A stretch of 16,622 nt of DNA from SIAJ01 sp036266155. GTDB taxonomy: Bacteria > Planctomycetota > Planctomycetia > Gemmatales > Gemmataceae. Position 1 is the first letter of the stretch. Every line of letters begins with the position of its first letter. Positions 14,580 to 16,622 of this stretch are shown here, piece by piece. Location of the stretch: the NCBI GenBank assembly GCA_036266155.1, contig DATANR010000101.1, forward strand, positions 1 to 16,622, given 5' to 3'. The notes under the pieces were generated by a model. That model was not told the origin of the DNA, did no database searches, and saw only the letters and a program-made list of their open reading frames with translations. The translations under genes and the position numbers were made by a program.

Positions 14580-16571
14580 ATGACCTGTCACCGTTTGTTG
14601 TCGCTCGCGGCGGCTCTCTGCTTGCCCATGTTCGCGCTGGCCGAAACAGCCACGCGACCTGTGGCGCTCGGCGAAAAGTTGCCGACGGCCCAAAAACTCC
14701 GCGACCTGCGCGGCGGGCTCCGCTCACTTGACGCGTTCGCCAAGAACAAGGCGATCGTGCTCGCGTTCATTGGCGCTGATTGTCCGGTATCGAATCTTTA
14801 TCTGCCCGGCCTCGTCGCACTCGAAAAGGAATATCGCGGCAAGAACGTGCAGTTCATCGCCGTCTATCCGAACGAATCCGAAGACGTCGATCAGGTCGCC
14901 GGCCACTCCTACGATCGCGAAGTGCCATTCCTCGTCGTCAAGGACTTCGGCCAGAAGCTCGCAGACGCTGTCGGCATCACGCGCGTGCCGTCCGCCGTCG
15001 TGCTCGACGGGACCATGGCTCTGCGTTACCGCGGCCGCATCGACGATCAATATGGCGTCGCGACCAAGCGCCTCAAGCCGACGCGGGCCGACCTAGCCGA
15101 AGCTCTCGCCGAAGTTGTCGCCGACAAGCCGGTCACGAAGCCGGAGAACGAGGCCGACGGTTGTCTGTTGACGCGTAACGAGAAGAAGGCCGAGAAATCC
15201 AACGTCACGTTCGCCAAGGATATCGCGCCGATTCTGCAAAAACGCTGCGAGACGTGCCATCGCGAAGGTCAGTCGGCCCCGTTCACGCTGGTTTCCTATG
15301 ACGACGCGGTCAAACATGCCGCGATGCTGAAGGAAGTGACCACGCAACGGCGTATGCCGCCGTGGCAGGCCGATCCGCGTTATGGCAAGTTCAGCGATGA
15401 TCGCCATCTGTCACGCGACGAGATCGCCACGCTGACCGCCTGGATCGACGGCGGCAAGGCCAAGGGCGACGACAAGGACCTGCCGAAGCCGATCGCTTGG
15501 GCCAAGGAATGGGTGCATGGCAAGCCGGATCAAGTCTTCACCATGACCGAGGAGTTCGAAGTCCCGGCGACCGGTGTGCTGCCGTACAAGAACTGGATCA
15601 TCGAGACCAAGTTCACGGAGGACAAGTGGGTGAAGATCGCGGAGGCCAAGCCGGGCGCTCCTGAGGTGGTCCACCACGTCGTCGCGTACATTCAGAAGGA
15701 TGCCAATTCCGCGCCAGTCTCGGTCGAGGGCAACCTTGGCATCCTGGTCGGCTGGGCGCCCGGCGACCTCGGCCTTGTCTGTCCGCCGGACACGGCGCTC
15801 CGCATCCCAAAGGGCTTCGTGCTGCGGCTCGAGATGCACTACACGCCGAACGGCAAGGTGACCAAGGATCGCTCGTCCGTCGGCATTCAGTTCGCCGACA
15901 AGCCGCCGAAGTTCGAACTGTTCATGAATGAGTTCGCCAACATGGCGTTCGAGGTTCCGCCGAACGACCCCCACTACAAGGCCGAGGCGAGCTTCCGCAT
16001 CCGCGGCGACGCCCGACTCGTCAGCCTGACGCCACACATGCACTGGCGCGGCAAGGATTATCGCTACGAAGTCATCTATCCGGACGGGAAGAAGGAGACG
16101 CTGCTGTCCGTGCCGCGTTGGGACTTCAACTGGCAGAACAGCTATCGCTTCGCGGAGCCGTTGAAGCTGCCGAAGGGCTCGAAGCTGCACGCGGTCGCGC
16201 ACTGGGACAACTCGACGCTCAACCCGTACAACCCGGACCCGACGAAACCCGTGCGCTTCGGCCTGCAGACTTGGGAAGAGATGATGGTCGGCTTCGCGGC
16301 CTACGTCTGGGAACGACCCGAAGTCGCGGCCGAGGTAGCGAAGAACCCGCCGAGCGCCGCCGATCAAATCTTCGATCGGATGGACACCAACGGCGACGAC
16401 TTCATCACGCCCGATGAGATCCCCGACCGTTTCCGCCCCATGCTCGCGGCGATCGGCGTCAAAGCCGACGGCAAGATTTCCCGCGAGGACTTCGTCAAGA
16501 TGGCCGGGCCGTTCCTGAACGGCTTCGGCAAGAAGGGACCGACGCCGAAGAGCGAAGGCAAGAAGCAGTAG
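14580..16571 (+). CDS. Secreted redoxin - cytochrome c - PHM-like copper monooxygenase - EF-hand fusion
   Basis: A 663-residue exported multidomain redox protein. The ATG at 14580 gives signal peptide MTCHRLLSLAAALCLPMFALA and has GGGAG ten bases upstream; an ATG at 14547 is the alternative. A thioredoxin-fold redoxin domain covers about 25-180, with a single cysteine in GADCPVSNLYLP (Cys68; the second CxxC cysteine is Ser). A cytochrome c domain covers about 207-292 with CETCH (223-227) and possible axial Met259 in RRMPPWQ. The copper type II, ascorbate-dependent monooxygenase-like region covers about 320-585 and has all ligand positions: His365-His366, His420 (LEMHY), His486-x-His488 (PHMHWRG) and Met568/569 (WEEMMVGF). 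A C-terminal EF-hand has loop DTNGDDFITPDE (602-613), with a second degenerate one (KADGKISREDF). It probably hydroxylates or oxidises a substrate using electrons from the haem; the substrate is unknown. A REP-like element follows the stop. Confidence 0.9.
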   Translation: MTCHRLLSLAAALCLPMFALAETATRPVALGEKLPTAQKLRDLRGGLRSLDAFAKNKAIVLAFIGADCPVSNLYLPGLVALEKEYRGKNVQFIAVYPNESEDVDQVAGHSYDREVPFLVVKDFGQKLADAVGITRVPSAVVLDGTMALRYRGRIDDQYGVATKRLKPTRADLAEALAEVVADKPVTKPENEADGCLLTRNEKKAEKSNVTFAKDIAPILQKRCETCHREGQSAPFTLVSYDDAVKHAAMLKEVTTQRRMPPWQADPRYGKFSDDRHLSRDEIATLTAWIDGGKAKGDDKDLPKPIAWAKEWVHGKPDQVFTMTEEFEVPATGVLPYKNWIIETKFTEDKWVKIAEAKPGAPEVVHHVVAYIQKDANSAPVSVEGNLGILVGWAPGDLGLVCPPDTALRIPKGFVLRLEMHYTPNGKVTKDRSSVGIQFADKPPKFELFMNEFANMAFEVPPNDPHYKAEASFRIRGDARLVSLTPHMHWRGKDYRYEVIYPDGKKETLLSVPRWDFNWQNSYRFAEPLKLPKGSKLHAVAHWDNSTLNPYNPDPTKPVRFGLQTWEEMMVGFAAYVWERPEVAAEVAKNPPSAADQIFDRMDTNGDDFITPDEIPDRFRPMLAAIGVKADGKISREDFVKMAGPFLNGFGKKGPTPKSEGKKQ

Positions 16572-16579
16572 CCCATCGA

Positions 16580-16622
16580 GGCGAGCGGAGCGGCGTAAGC
16601 CGCCCGATAATGACATTATCGG
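16580..16622. repeat. REP-like inverted repeat, copy 2, cut by the right edge
   Basis: The left arm (16580-16608) matches copy 1 in 25 of 29 positions. It is followed by a 9-base spacer AATGACATT and the first five bases of the right arm (16618-16622) before the window ends. The inner hairpin is GCGGC-GTAA-GCCGC, so both variable base pairs differ from copy 1 yet remain paired. It starts 9 bases after the stop of the fusion enzyme gene, the same placement as copy 1. Confidence 0.7.

Noticed and set aside
15411..16616. 401-residue minus-strand open frame opposite the fusion enzyme
   Set aside because: Low-complexity, arginine/valine-rich translation; the plus-strand frame carries haem, copper and EF-hand motifs, so this is a shadow.
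1..16622. CRISPR array, integron or prophage
   Set aside because: No regularly spaced repeats, cas-like genes, integrase or phage structural genes are visible.

Overview
The window looks like a chromosomal segment of a Planctomycetota bacterium. It is GC-rich and carries families that are strongly concentrated in that phylum: a PSCyt2/PSD1 (DUF1549/DUF1553) protein with a DUF1501 partner, a PSD2-5/PSCyt3 (DUF1587/1592/1588/1585) protein with a DUF1552 partner, a secreted sulfatase, a multihaem TPR cytochrome, and a redoxin-cytochrome-copper monooxygenase fusion. Genus or species cannot be judged from this sequence.

Layout. (1) 1-1007, minus strand: the 5' part of an uncharacterised protein that runs off the left edge. 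It is preceded by a densely self-complementary multi-stem leader (1011-1107) and, further right, by the 3' half of a broken tRNA-Pro (1376-1417). This end has the feel of an accessory or mobile segment. (2) 1560-3416, plus: multihaem cytochrome with C-terminal TPRs. (3) 3546-6899, plus: a two-gene unit, PSCyt2-PSD1 then DUF1501, separated by 3 bases. (4) 6900-7382: a convergent gap with no credible gene. (5) 12090-7383, minus: alpha/beta hydrolase, then PSCyt1/PSD2-5, then DUF1552, with gaps of 63 and 31 bases, probably one operon. (6) 12091-12408: a divergent intergenic region with an exact 13-base sequence present twice in tandem and once inverted. (7) 12409-14295, plus: secreted sulfatase. 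(8) 14296-14579: intergenic region with a long REP-like inverted repeat. (9) 14580-16571, plus: secreted redoxin, cytochrome c, PHM-like copper domain and EF-hand fusion, followed at the right edge by a second copy of the same REP-like element.

Function. Almost every complete gene encodes an exported protein: Sec-type signals on the hydrolase, sulfatase, PSD1 protein and fusion enzyme, and twin-arginine-type signals on DUF1501 and DUF1552. Five proteins carry CxxCH c-haem motifs. The two converging modules pair a haem-bearing PSD protein with a Tat-exported DUF1501 or DUF1552 partner. With the sulfatase and esterase-like hydrolase this suggests surface or periplasmic processing of complex, possibly sulfated and acylated substrates; that role is inference.

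The most unusual signals are non-coding: the multi-stem leader at 1011-1107, the two REP-like elements whose inner hairpins differ by compensatory base changes, and the tandem-plus-inverted repeat at 12197-12249. Among proteins, the complete set of copper-ligand positions in the fusion enzyme and the C-S-V-S-R active-site motif of the sulfatase stand out.
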